A DNA stretch of 7,726 bases from Verrucomicrobia bacterium GWC2_42_7 (GCA_001831055.1 MIDO01000008.1:595-8320), one strand, 5' to 3'; shown: positions 1 through 5,654, counted from the first letter of the stretch. The notes: a model not told the origin generated them from the letters alone. Program-made: numbers and translations.

Positions 1-337
1 TATCCTCCTAGACTCTAGCTCCAGCCCCCAAAAGCCTACCTCAACAAAACTGTCAGGCACAGATCTCACCAATTTCCTCAATCAAAAGATGCAAATGGTT
101 CTCGGGCCAGCTGCCGACAGAATTATAACAAAAACTGGCAATGATGCCGACATATCCGATGCCGAACGAAACGTGTGGAGCAGCAACATCCGTTCCTACA
201 TCGATGGCCTCAATACTGCCACCACCACCGCCACCACCAATATGCAAAACCTCAACAACCAAATTAACCAAATCACTACCCTTATCTCCACTATCCAGAA
301 TCAGGAGCAACAGGCGTTGATGTCTATATTCAAATAG
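1..337 (+). CDS. C-terminal part of an uncharacterised helical Thr/Asn/Gln-rich protein (5' end outside window)
   Basis: The reading frame is open from base 2 to the TAG at 335-337, giving about 111 residues with no stop, so the gene starts left of the window. The first internal ATG (89) has no reason to be the start. The visible part begins Ser/Pro-rich, continues through a mixed helical segment with an acidic patch (TGNDADISDAE), then a Thr/Ala run (NTATTTATT). It ends in a Gln/Asn-rich, probably coiled-coil tail finishing NQEQQALMSIFK. There are no cysteines and no membrane segment. Proteins with such tails include secreted filament and translocator components of type III or flagellar export systems, but no family motif is visible, so this is a hint and not an assignment. 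The stop codon lies at the first bases of an R1 repeat copy. Confidence 0.75.
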   Translation, partial: ILLDSSSSPQKPTSTKLSGTDLTNFLNQKMQMVLGPAADRIITKTGNDADISDAERNVWSSNIRSYIDGLNTATTTATTNMQNLNNQINQITTLISTIQNQEQQALMSIFK

Positions 338-522
338 AAAAACGTGAGTTCAAGATTCGAGTGCGTTGGGCTACGGATTCACACTTCCTCACGTACGCTA
401 GTACGCTCGGTCATGTTCACCTTGCCTGCCTGCTCAAAATCCTGAACTAACTTTTTTCAGCGGGTTGATAAGGAATCCAACAAAAGTCCGCCTGCTCGAA
501 AACTTGAACTGACGTTTTTCTG
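335..522 (+). repeat. R1 repeat, full copy plus solo right end (compound unit)
   Basis: A full R1 copy runs 335-460: left end AGAAAAACGTGAGTTCAAG (336-354), near-palindromic centre CGTACGCTAGTACG (392-405), right end CCTGAACTAACTTTTTTCAG (441-460). A 26-bp spacer follows, then a second, solo right end at 487-522 (TCCGCCTGCTCG ... TGACGTTTTTCTG). The same full-copy, spacer, solo-end order recurs in the opposite orientation at 6678-6867, and the spacers are recognisably related. This copy therefore probably represents a roughly 190-bp version of the element. It begins on the stop codon of the upstream gene and may act as its 3' untranslated region. Confidence 0.85.
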
Positions 523-554
523 ACTTCTTTTCTACGATAAGCAGGTTGTTTTTT

Positions 555-656
555 GGGAAAAACCAATAGTCCCCCAAAATGGGTTTTCCCCAAGCCCCTT
601 TCCGAAAAGGAGGTACTGTGTCAGAGTAAAATCTGAAGGATTTTATTCTGACACAG
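555..656 (+). repeat. R2 three-hairpin element, copy 1
   Basis: Hairpin 1 pairs GGGAAAAACC (555-564) with GGGTTTTCCC (581-590). A mini-hairpin CCTTT-CCGA-AAAGG follows (597-610). Hairpin 2 pairs 616-633 (CTGTGTCAGAGTAAAATC) with 639-656, an 18-bp stem with one G-U pair. It ends 18 bp beyond the stop codon of the DUF167 gene on the minus strand, so it could terminate or stabilise that transcript. No strong T tract follows in either direction, so a classical intrinsic terminator is not certain. Confidence 0.85.
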
Positions 657-674
657 ATTCTATTTTTTCCTTTT

Positions 675-899
675 CTATTCTTCAATTTGTATTATTTTAC
701 GGGGAGATAGTTGGCCGGAATGAATTTTTATTTGGTTGGGATGGACATTGAAATGTTTTGCAAGTAATTGAATAACAGCCTGATTCGCTCTACCATCTTC
801 AGCCGGGGCTCTCACCCTTACCTTTAACGCATCCCCAACCTTCCCCGCTACCTCGTCCTTCGATGCGTGTGGGATGACTTTTATTTTTATGATTTTCAT
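675..899 (-). CDS. DUF167 / YggU-family protein
   Basis: A 74-residue protein of the DUF167 (YggU) family, small soluble cytoplasmic proteins found widely in bacteria and archaea whose biochemical role is not settled. The family pattern is clear: a beta strand at the N-terminus (IIKIKVIPHASKDEV), then GDALKVRVRAPAEDGRANQAVIQLLAKHF (about residues 22-50) with the signature APxxDGxAN, and a C-terminal QIKIHSGQLSPRKIIQIE matching the usual 'I.SG..SR.K...I' ending. It is somewhat shorter than E. coli YggU but complete. The ATG at 899 has AGGA (plus-strand 904-907) four bases upstream. It stands alone, convergent with the gene to its left. Two hairpin elements flank it. Confidence 0.9.
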   Translation of the reverse strand: MKIIKIKVIPHASKDEVAGKVGDALKVRVRAPAEDGRANQAVIQLLAKHFNVHPNQIKIHSGQLSPRKIIQIEE

Positions 900-919
900 T
901 TAATCCTAATAAATATCCA

Positions 920-951
920 AAAACCTTTCTTTTCGCAAAAAGAAAGGTTTT
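920..951. other. Perfect 14-bp stem hairpin between the DUF167 and flagellin genes
   Basis: AAAACCTTTCTTTT (920-933) pairs perfectly with AAAAGAAAGGTTTT (938-951) around a CGCA loop. It lies 20 bp upstream of the DUF167 start and downstream of the flagellin gene on the same strand. It could end leftward flagellin transcription or be a lone arm of the R2 family, whose copy at 2244-2287 has a similar CTTTCTTTT/AAAAGAAAG stem. On the plus strand, T-rich sequence follows only weakly (TCGTTATTCC). Confidence 0.6.
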
Positions 952-1078
952 CGTTATTCCGTATTAGAGGTATTTTTTTTGTTTTTCCGAGCAAATTGTC
1001 TGAGAGAGAGTATTTTTAAACAGTCTTCTAAGTAAATTTTGATAAATTTTTAAAAAAAGAGTCATTCCTCCTATCGCC

Positions 1079-1178
1079 TTATCAAAATCGCAAGATTTTC
1101 GATTAGACGATCCTTGGTTTTTCTTAGGGGAGGTCCGGAACCCCCTTCTTTTTTACCTCAAAAAGAAGGGGGTTCCGG
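1079..1178. repeat. R2 three-hairpin element, copy 2 (degenerate)
   Basis: Near the left end, ATCAAAATC pairs with GATTTTCGAT (about 1080-1102) with one bulge, matching the AAAATC/GATTTT tip of hairpin 2 in other copies. A T-rich spacer follows, then a perfect 19-bp stem: 1135-1153 (CCGGAACCCCCTTCTTTTT) with 1160-1178, loop TACCTC. The strong stem begins 17 bp beyond the flagellin stop codon on the minus strand, so it is the likely 3'-end structure of flagellin mRNA. No U tract follows it on that strand, so it may protect the 3' end and not terminate on its own. Confidence 0.7.
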
Positions 1179-1195
1179 CGAACTAATTCTACCAC

Positions 1196-1999
1196 CTAGT
1201 TGCCGATTAGCTTTAGGGCGACTTGGGATATGGTGTTTGCCTGAGCTAACATGGCGGCACCGGATTGTGAGAGGATTTGGAATTTAGCGTAAGAGGTTGA
1301 TTCACTTGCCACGTCAGTGTCTATGATTCGACTGTTAGCTGAAGACAAGTTTGTTGCGTTGACAGTCAACATGTTAACTGCGAATTGTAGTCGGCTCGAT
1401 TGAGCACCGTTTACTGCTCGCATGGAGGCTACAGTTGCAATGATTGATGTTGTTCCTCCGATACTTACGCCACTTAATCCGGATGCACTCGTTACACCTT
1501 GAATGGCTGAGCTGAGGTCTGCTGCGGATAGGGCTACGCTTTGCGTTCCGTCTTCTGTGATTACTACCGATCCTGGGCTGGTTGAGCCAAACAAAGTCAC
1601 ACCATTGAATTTTTCAGAAATTAACGATGTCAGCTGTTGTTTAAGTTCCAGAAATTCTTTGTTGTAGTTTGTTTTATCACTGGCACTCTTGGTAACGTCA
1701 GAGTATAAAGCCCTTAACTCGGATATACGATTCAAAATATCCCCCGATGTTTTTAAAGCGCCATCTTGTGTTTGCAAGAATGAGATCGCATTACCGATTG
1801 TCGATTGAACCGCTGAGTTACGTCTGATCGCAGACTGCATCTTCATCGACACAGCTAAACCACCCGCATCGTCTGCTGGGTCTACTATTCTGATACCACT
1901 GGAGAGCCTTTGTAAGCTCTTCTGTAACATCGTGTTACTGCTTTGTAATGTGATTGCAGCTGATGCTGCTGCGATATTCGTGTTAATGACTAGTGCCAT
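1196..1999 (-). CDS. fliC: Flagellin, short form with only the D0/D1 core
   Basis: Flagellin is the subunit of the flagellar filament, exported through the flagellar type III apparatus. At 267 residues it is near the small end of the family. The N-terminal domain is intact (MALVINTNIAAASAA; SSGIRIVDPADDAGGLAVSMKM at 33-54; NRISELRALYSD at 90-101; FNGVTLFG at 131-138). The C-terminal domain is intact too (SRIIDTDVASESTSYAKFQILSQSGAAMLAQANTI at 223-257). Only about 45 variable residues (139-185) lie between them, so outer D2/D3 domains are absent. NRISEL resembles the conserved D1 segment recognised by TLR5 in many flagellins. The start is supported by GGAGG seven bases upstream. No other flagellar gene is adjacent, so it is a stand-alone filament gene, possibly one of several in the genome. 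Confidence 0.95.
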   Translation of the reverse strand: MALVINTNIAAASAAITLQSSNTMLQKSLQRLSSGIRIVDPADDAGGLAVSMKMQSAIRRNSAVQSTIGNAISFLQTQDGALKTSGDILNRISELRALYSDVTKSASDKTNYNKEFLELKQQLTSLISEKFNGVTLFGSTSPGSVVITEDGTQSVALSAADLSSAIQGVTSASGLSGVSIGGTTSIIATVASMRAVNGAQSSRLQFAVNMLTVNATNLSSANSRIIDTDVASESTSYAKFQILSQSGAAMLAQANTISQVALKLIGN

Positions 2000-2006
2000 A
2001 AATAAT

Positions 2007-2036
2007 CCTCCGTGATTATTCGCAACTTCCGTTGCT
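2007..2036 (-). promoter_or_regulatory. Flagellin leader: strong ribosome binding site and small GGAA-loop hairpin
   Basis: Read on the minus strand, GGAGG (plus 2007-2011) sits seven bases before the flagellin ATG. Eleven bases further upstream, GCAAC-GGAA-GTTGC (plus 2023-2036) forms a five-bp hairpin with a GNRA-type loop. I found no convincing sigma-28 promoter (TAAA ... GCCGATAA) in the 400 bp upstream, so the promoter remains unplaced. Confidence 0.5.
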
Positions 2037-2076
2037 TCCCAAATTTTCTAGGGCTCGGGTTCCCTCATTAAGACTT

Positions 2077-2332
2077 CCTTGTCTCAACTGAATCATATAT
2101 CGCCCTCTTTTTTGGGTTCTTTAGTTTTTTTGGGGAAAATTTGGGAAAACCGCCGTTTATGGTAAACAAGGCCGTGAAATCCTCTTTCGCGGAGGAAAAA
2201 TCGATAGATTTTACTTCCGCGATGACTGCTTTTCTTAAAAAGGGTCCCGGAAGGCTTTCTTTTCTTGCGAAAAGAAAGTTTTCCCGGTGTTTTTTTTTAT
2301 TTTGAACAATCAAGTATACACCTTGTCTCAAC
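2077..2332. repeat. Insert carrying R2 copy 3, bounded by 12-bp direct repeats
   Basis: CCTTGTCTCAAC occurs exactly at 2077-2088 and 2321-2332, bounding 232 bp. An 11-bp inverted pair, CCCTCATTAAG (2062-2072) and CTTAATGAGGG (2334-2344), lies just outside. Inside is an R2 copy. Hairpin 2 is 2188-2202 with 2207-2221 (CGCGG ... AAAATC-gata-GATTTT ... CCGCG, one mismatch and one G-U). A mini-hairpin CTTTT/AAAAG lies at about 2229-2242. Hairpin 1 is 2244-2287 (CCGGAAGGCTTTCTTTT / AAAAGAAAG ... CCCGG), followed by a T run. The direct repeats could be a target duplication left by insertion between the divergent flagellin and GNAT-like genes. Confidence 0.6.
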
Positions 2333-2390
2333 CCTTAATGAGGGTGAGGGAGAGGAAAAAGGATTCTTAGCCCTCAGGTGCGCATCTTAA

Positions 2391-2414
2391 TTCTGTGTAG
2401 CTCAGTTAGTTAGA
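2391..2414 (+). pseudogene. tRNA-like 5' fragment (D-arm region only)
   Basis: TGTAGCTCAGTTAGTTAGA (2396-2414) matches the canonical T8-A9-D-arm stretch of bacterial tRNAs almost perfectly. The rest does not fold as a tRNA. The closing D-stem reads GATG and not GAGC, no convincing anticodon arm follows, the expected T-arm is absent, and no CACAGAA partner exists for the would-be acceptor TTCTGTG. It is therefore a decayed tRNA piece, a tRNA-derived attachment remnant, or chance. It lies about 140 bp upstream of the GNAT-like gene. Confidence 0.35.
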
Positions 2415-2553
2415 TGGCTACGGCGGGTGTCCTGCTATAGAAAGAGGAGAACGGTTCCTTTAAGGGTGGGCGCTTTTGTTTGGTGTTTTACCAAATTTAG
2501 TAGATTTTCGTCTCTTATTTTATTTATTCAAAAAAAACAAGAAAGGATTACAT

Positions 2554-3138
2554 ATGAGGAAATCGATAGCTTCGCATTGGACGCTTTTATCTGTTGTAGC
2601 GCTCTTTTATTTTGCCTTTTGCTTCATGCCCGGTGGGAAAGGCGTCGCTGCTGCAAGTAGGATATTTGATCCAAAAAATCCAATAGAGGAGGTCAAAGAG
2701 GTAATCAGGGAGTCCACACTAAAAGATACTGAAGAGAGTTGGAAATTCCTATCCTCTTTTTATAAAATCAGTAAAGACCGTTACAGTTCATATTATAAAA
2801 AGGCTCTTGTGGGCGGTTCTCGTCTATTCTGCTACTATAAGAATGGACAGGTAGTGGGCGTAATTGGTTTTTGCCAAAATTACAGTGTTGTAGCTGGGAA
2901 GATTCTGTGGATAGATATCTTTGCTGTCTCAGAAGAGGGGAAGCATGTCGGAGCTCCTTCAGCTCTAATAAAGTTCGTGGATAACCTCGCAAAAGAGGAT
3001 AAAGAGGTTACTAGGCTGACTTGGGAGGTGTTATCATCCCAAAAAGAGAGCGATAAATGCCTCGCTGATGTTATTAATGCCATAGGTGCACAACAGGATA
3101 CAATGTGTATAAACCACAAAGACTATATTAGGGATTAG
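2554..3138 (+). CDS. Exported protein with a GNAT-like acetyltransferase fold
   Basis: A 194-residue protein with an N-terminal export signal: basic MRKS, hydrophobic core about residues 9-24 (WTLLSVVALFYFAFCF), and a likely cleavage near GVAAAS (30-35). The mature part resembles a GNAT domain: SRLFCYYKNGQVVGVIGFC (89-107) for strands 2-3, ILWIDIFAVSEEGKHVGAPSALIKFVDNLAKE (117-148) for strand 4 and the CoA-loop helix, then LTWEVLSSQKES and an IGA segment. The usual Q/R-x-x-G-x-G/A loop is degenerate (E128-G-K-H-V-G133), so CoA binding is unproven. GNAT enzymes need acetyl-CoA, which is odd for an exported protein. The start at 2554 has AAGGA six bases upstream. An upstream in-frame ATG (2476) lacks this and would bury the signal peptide. 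The LEA-like gene follows after 58 bp, so co-transcription is possible. Confidence 0.7.
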   Translation: MRKSIASHWTLLSVVALFYFAFCFMPGGKGVAAASRIFDPKNPIEEVKEVIRESTLKDTEESWKFLSSFYKISKDRYSSYYKKALVGGSRLFCYYKNGQVVGVIGFCQNYSVVAGKILWIDIFAVSEEGKHVGAPSALIKFVDNLAKEDKEVTRLTWEVLSSQKESDKCLADVINAIGAQQDTMCINHKDYIRD

Positions 3139-3161
3139 TATGTGATTAGATATCAACAAGA

Positions 3162-3167
3162 TATAAT
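3162..3167 (+). promoter_or_regulatory. Possible -10 box ahead of the LEA-like gene
   Basis: TATAAT matches the housekeeping -10 consensus exactly and lies 29 bp before the LEA-like start codon. No good -35 is present at the normal spacing, so it may be chance in AT-rich DNA or an activator-dependent promoter allowing separate stress expression. Confidence 0.25.
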
Positions 3168-3196
3168 TAATTGAAAACTTAAAGAAAGGTATGCAT

Positions 3197-3631
3197 ATGG
3201 CAGAAAATAAAGAAATATCACAAGAAAGCAAGGAACTGAGGCATGAAGGGTATTCCGAACTCGGCAAAAAAGGCGGAGAGGTTAGAGCTCAACAGTTAGG
3301 CCATGAGGGATATTCTGAGCTTGGGAAGAAAGGCGGAGAGGTCAGGGCCCAGCAGTTAGGCCATGAGGGATATTCTGAGCTTGGGAAGAAAGGCGGAGAG
3401 GTCAGGGCTCAGCAGTTAGGCCATGAGGGATACTCCGAGCTTGGAAAAAAGGGCGGAGAGGCTAGAGCCCAGCAGCTGGGGCATGCAGGGTACTCCGAAC
3501 TCGGTAAAAAAGGCGGAGAGGCCAGGGCCCATCAATTGGGGCACGAGGGGTACACTGAACTCGGTAAAAAAGGCGGGGAAGCTAGAGCTCAACAAATAGA
3601 AGAAGCTAAAGCTAAAAGCCGCGAAAAGTAG
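3197..3631 (+). CDS. Group-1 LEA / GsiB-like hydrophilin with six KGG repeats
   Basis: A 144-residue, very hydrophilic protein: a 13-residue head (MAENKEISQESKE), six consecutive 20-residue repeats of the type LGHEGYSELGKKGGEVRAQQ, and a charged tail (IEEAKAKSREK). The repeat corresponds to the KGG motif of group-1 LEA (Em-type) proteins and of the Bacillus subtilis general stress protein GsiB. These are disordered proteins linked to desiccation, osmotic or general stress protection. No signal peptide or cysteine is present, so it should be cytoplasmic. Two starts compete: ATG at 3191 has the GAAAGG site only one base away, whereas ATG at 3197 has it seven bases away, so 3197 is preferred. 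It follows the GNAT-like gene by 58 bp, and an R2 hairpin lies 30 bp after the stop. Confidence 0.93.
   Translation: MAENKEISQESKELRHEGYSELGKKGGEVRAQQLGHEGYSELGKKGGEVRAQQLGHEGYSELGKKGGEVRAQQLGHEGYSELGKKGGEARAQQLGHAGYSELGKKGGEARAHQLGHEGYTELGKKGGEARAQQIEEAKAKSREK
3236..3595 (+). repeat. Six tandem 60-bp coding repeats
   Basis: Six in-frame 60-bp units each encode one 20-residue KGG repeat. Units 2 and 3 (3296-3355 and 3356-3415) differ at a single silent base (gcc versus gct). Units 1, 5 and 6 carry more silent differences. Units 4-6 have Ala in place of Val before Arg. The pattern points to recent duplication or gene conversion in the middle of the array and to likely copy-number variation between strains. 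Confidence 0.95.
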
Positions 3632-3661
3632 GAAAGATAGGAGGGGAAGTAAAGAAAGCAT

Positions 3662-3731
3662 GGGGAAAACGGCTTTTGGTCCCCCCAAAAGGGTTTTCCC
3701 CAACAGAAAAACTTGAACTGACGTTTTTCTG
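3662..3731 (+). repeat. R2 hairpin 1 (copy 4) joined to a miniature R1 made of its two ends
   Basis: GGGGAAAACGGCTTTTGG (3662-3679) pairs with CCAAAAG..GTTTTCCCC (ending 3701), with one unpaired base. Two bases later, 3704-3731 consists of CAGAAAAAC joined directly to TTGAACTGACGTTTTTCTG: the two inverted ends of R1 with the whole interior missing. The hairpin lies 30 bp after the LEA-like stop and is a plausible 3'-end structure for that transcript. Confidence 0.75.
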
Positions 3732-3801
3732 ATCCCCTTCTGAACTGGGGTTTCAGTGAAATTGCTTTTTATCGCAAGGGCTTTTTCCTTAGAAAGAAGT
3801 C

Positions 3802-3906
3802 TTGCTCGAACATGAATTTTGTAAAATTTATGTTCGTGCAACGATTTCCTTTTCGGAAAGGGGCTTGGGGAAAACCGCTTTTAAGCGATTAAAAGCGGTT
3901 TTTCCC
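3802..3906 (+). repeat. R2 three-hairpin element, copy 5
   Basis: Hairpin 2 comes first here. TTGCTCGAACATGAATTTT (3802-3820) pairs with 3823-3841 with one mismatch and one G-U, and its sequence is quite unlike the other copies. The mini-hairpin is CCTTT-TCGG-AAAGG (3848-3861). Hairpin 1 is GGGGAAAACCGCTTTT (3867-3882) with AAAAGCGGTTTTTCCC (3891-3906). The copy ends 25 bp before the 482-residue gene, so it may also shape that gene's leader. The bases between 3732 and 3801 hold nothing I recognise. Confidence 0.8.
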
Positions 3907-3931
3907 AATAACATAACACACTTATAGCATT

Positions 3932-5380
3932 ATGTGGCATTTTTTGACATCTGGGAGGGCGATACTGTTGTTGGGGGCGGCTGTTACGTTGTTTGGGATC
4001 TTGATCACATTGGCAAGGATCCGAGGGACGAGGCTGCTGTTGTATCGGTACTGGCGTGAAGTGGAGGTGACTCGGATCTTGGAGCTGCTTGTTAAAGAGA
4101 ATAGAGGTTATAGGGATTTACGGGATAAGTTTTCTTATGATGAGGTGCAACTGCTTTGTTCACAAGGGAATAGCTTCATAAAAGGAATTTTGAAAGTGCC
4201 AAAGAAAAGGTTCCGCAGGGTCCTTGGGTATTGGTGGCAACTTAGGAAAAACAATTTCACCTCGTGGTTCAAGATAATAGGTGGTCCCTCTACCTATGAA
4301 CTTACCAATGCCATTCATTTACCTATTTCTCCTCCTGCGGTGTTCGCTGGGCAGTCTGTTAGCTACGTTTCACGGTTTTTGGGTGAGTCGACAGATGAAG
4401 TAAAGGTTAACGTTGTCCGACAAGCCAACGATAACAGCTATAAGAGGAAATATAGCGATGTAGCGCGGTTATCAAAAACAAATGAAACCATGGAGGATCT
4501 CCTCAATAAGTTAAAAGATCAGGGAATTCGTTTTTTTGAGAGTAGTCATTTGCTCATTAATGGAGAAAAGGTTCTGCAATATAAAATGAAGCTTCAATTC
4601 ATAAGTGAAAATAAAGAATCCTTAAGTCATCATGTTGAAAAACAAACCATACTAGATGACCTCAATAAGTGGCCATTTTACATAAATCAATATATAAAGA
4701 ATTTCAATTATAGCCTCGCTCGAGATTATCGATTCATTCCGGTGTCGGATAACTTGGAAATTATTGTCAGTAAGGAGCATGTAGTGAAAAGGTACACGGC
4801 CGTACTGGAGCTCACAAGAATTTATCACCAGGTTAAAAATGCCCTAAAAAAAGGAACTTTGAGAGAAGAGTTAGAGAGCAAATTGGCCGTAACACCGGAC
4901 GACTTCATTCCCTTGGACACTGTCACCCAATTAAGAGAACACAGTCAAAAGGTAAAAAATTTAAAAGAAAAACTAAATAACTATATGCAAGAATTTGATG
5001 ATCAATACAAAGTTTATAGAGAAAAAATCGACTACCTCATCAAACAAAAACAAGCAATGAGTCCTTCTGGAAAAGACTCGCCTCAAAAAAATATAAAAAA
5101 CATAACAAAAAATGAAGCCGAAGAATTTTTTGATATGATCAACCAATGCGATGACTCCGTTATAGAAGAGCTTTTTCCTGAAAATTTTCAAAAACTAACC
5201 CATGTCGAAAAATACATCCTAAGCAGCCAAATTAAAAAGAAATTGCACGAGACCCTCGTTGCCTACCTCGAAAAATATAACGAATACTTAGAAACAAAGG
5301 TTCTCATTAATCAAGAAATTTCAGAGACGCGACAGGCGTTTGATGCGACCTACAGGTGGCACAGAAAGATGTTATTTTAA
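3932..5380 (+). CDS. Unrecognised membrane-anchored coiled-coil protein, 482 residues
   Basis: I do not recognise a family. One hydrophobic segment lies at residues 11-28 (ILLLGAAVTLFGILITLA), followed by R29, R31 and R34. By the positive-inside rule the large C-terminal part should be cytoplasmic. A basic, aromatic patch follows (84-114, including PKKRFRRVLGYWWQLRK), then a mixed region. Long charged helices likely to coil are at about 330-375 and 430-470. A Ser/Pro/Lys linker (376-390) separates them. The DNA changes from G-rich at the 5' end to A-rich in the second half, perhaps reflecting a composite origin or only lysine-rich coding. The ATG at 3932 lacks a Shine-Dalgarno site and no better start is visible. 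The last codons (HRKMLF) and stop are read from the left end of an R1 copy. Confidence 0.75.
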   Translation: MWHFLTSGRAILLLGAAVTLFGILITLARIRGTRLLLYRYWREVEVTRILELLVKENRGYRDLRDKFSYDEVQLLCSQGNSFIKGILKVPKKRFRRVLGYWWQLRKNNFTSWFKIIGGPSTYELTNAIHLPISPPAVFAGQSVSYVSRFLGESTDEVKVNVVRQANDNSYKRKYSDVARLSKTNETMEDLLNKLKDQGIRFFESSHLLINGEKVLQYKMKLQFISENKESLSHHVEKQTILDDLNKWPFYINQYIKNFNYSLARDYRFIPVSDNLEIIVSKEHVVKRYTAVLELTRIYHQVKNALKKGTLREELESKLAVTPDDFIPLDTVTQLREHSQKVKNLKEKLNNYMQEFDDQYKVYREKIDYLIKQKQAMSPSGKDSPQKNIKNITKNEAEEFFDMINQCDDSVIEELFPENFQKLTHVEKYILSSQIKKKLHETLVAYLEKYNEYLETKVLINQEISETRQAFDATYRWHRKMLF

Positions 5381-5488
5381 GTTTCGAGTGTGTTGGACTA
5401 CGCATTCGTGCTCGGTCACGTACGTATGTACGCTCCTTCGCACTCACCTTGTCCGCTTTCTCAAAAGCTTAAACTAACTTTTTTTTAT
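5362..5488 (+). repeat. R1 repeat, full copy overlapping the 3' end of the 482-residue gene
   Basis: The left end CAGAAAGATGTTATTTTAAG (5362-5381) aligns with the R1 terminus CAGAAAAACGTGAGTTCAAG, and contains the last six codons and the TAA of the gene. The interior (TTTCGAGTGTGTTGGACTACG) matches copy 1. The centre is CGTACGTATGTACG (5419-5432). The right end is TTAAACTAACTTTTTTTTAT. Its divergence at the left end falls within the coding part. Confidence 0.85.
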
Positions 5489-5527
5489 CAATAACCGATT
5501 TCCTAAGTCCATTCCCAAGGAGGGGGC

Positions 5528-5654
5528 CAGAAAAACGCCAGTTCAAGCTTTCGAGCAGGCGGATGAGGTGAGCATGATGGGAGCGTACATACGTACGTGA
5601 CCGAATGTGAGTCCGATGTCCAACACACGCGAAAGTTGAACTCACGTTTTTCTG
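5528..5654 (-). repeat. R1 repeat, full copy, best-preserved inverted ends
   Basis: On the plus strand it runs from CAGAAAAACGCCAGTTCAAG (5528-5547) to TTGAACTCACGTTTTTCTG (5636-5654), nearly perfect terminal inverted repeats. The centre is CGTACATACGTACG (5584-5597). It is inverted relative to the copy 39 bp to its left, so 5362-5654 could form a very long cruciform or double-stranded RNA. No transposase-like frame exists inside. Confidence 0.9.

Noticed and set aside
53..310. Minus-strand frame with a Gly run
   Set aside because: It is the complement of the Thr/Asn-rich gene on the plus strand; the Gly run is the reverse of the ACC/GCC codons.
434..685. 83-residue minus-strand frame
   Set aside because: It crosses the R1 solo end and both hairpins of R2 copy 1, and overlaps the end of the DUF167 gene.
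2068..2331. 87-residue minus-strand frame upstream of flagellin
   Set aside because: It runs through two strong R2 hairpins and the direct repeats, has no ribosome binding site, and its Lys/Phe-rich translation is what the palindromes dictate.
2000..2400. Sigma-28 or sigma-54 promoter for flagellin
   Set aside because: No convincing TAAA...GCCGATAA or TGGCAC...TTGC pair was found on the minus strand by eye.
2391..2466. A functional tRNA beginning at TTCTGTG
   Set aside because: D-stem does not close, anticodon and T arms do not form, and the 3' acceptor partner is absent.
2476..2553. Upstream ATG start for the GNAT-like gene
   Set aside because: It would add 26 residues before a typical signal peptide and lacks a Shine-Dalgarno site, whereas 2554 has one at good spacing.
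3416..3841. 141-residue minus-strand frame
   Set aside because: It is antisense to the KGG repeats and then crosses R2 and R1 sequences; the repeating translation is a shadow.
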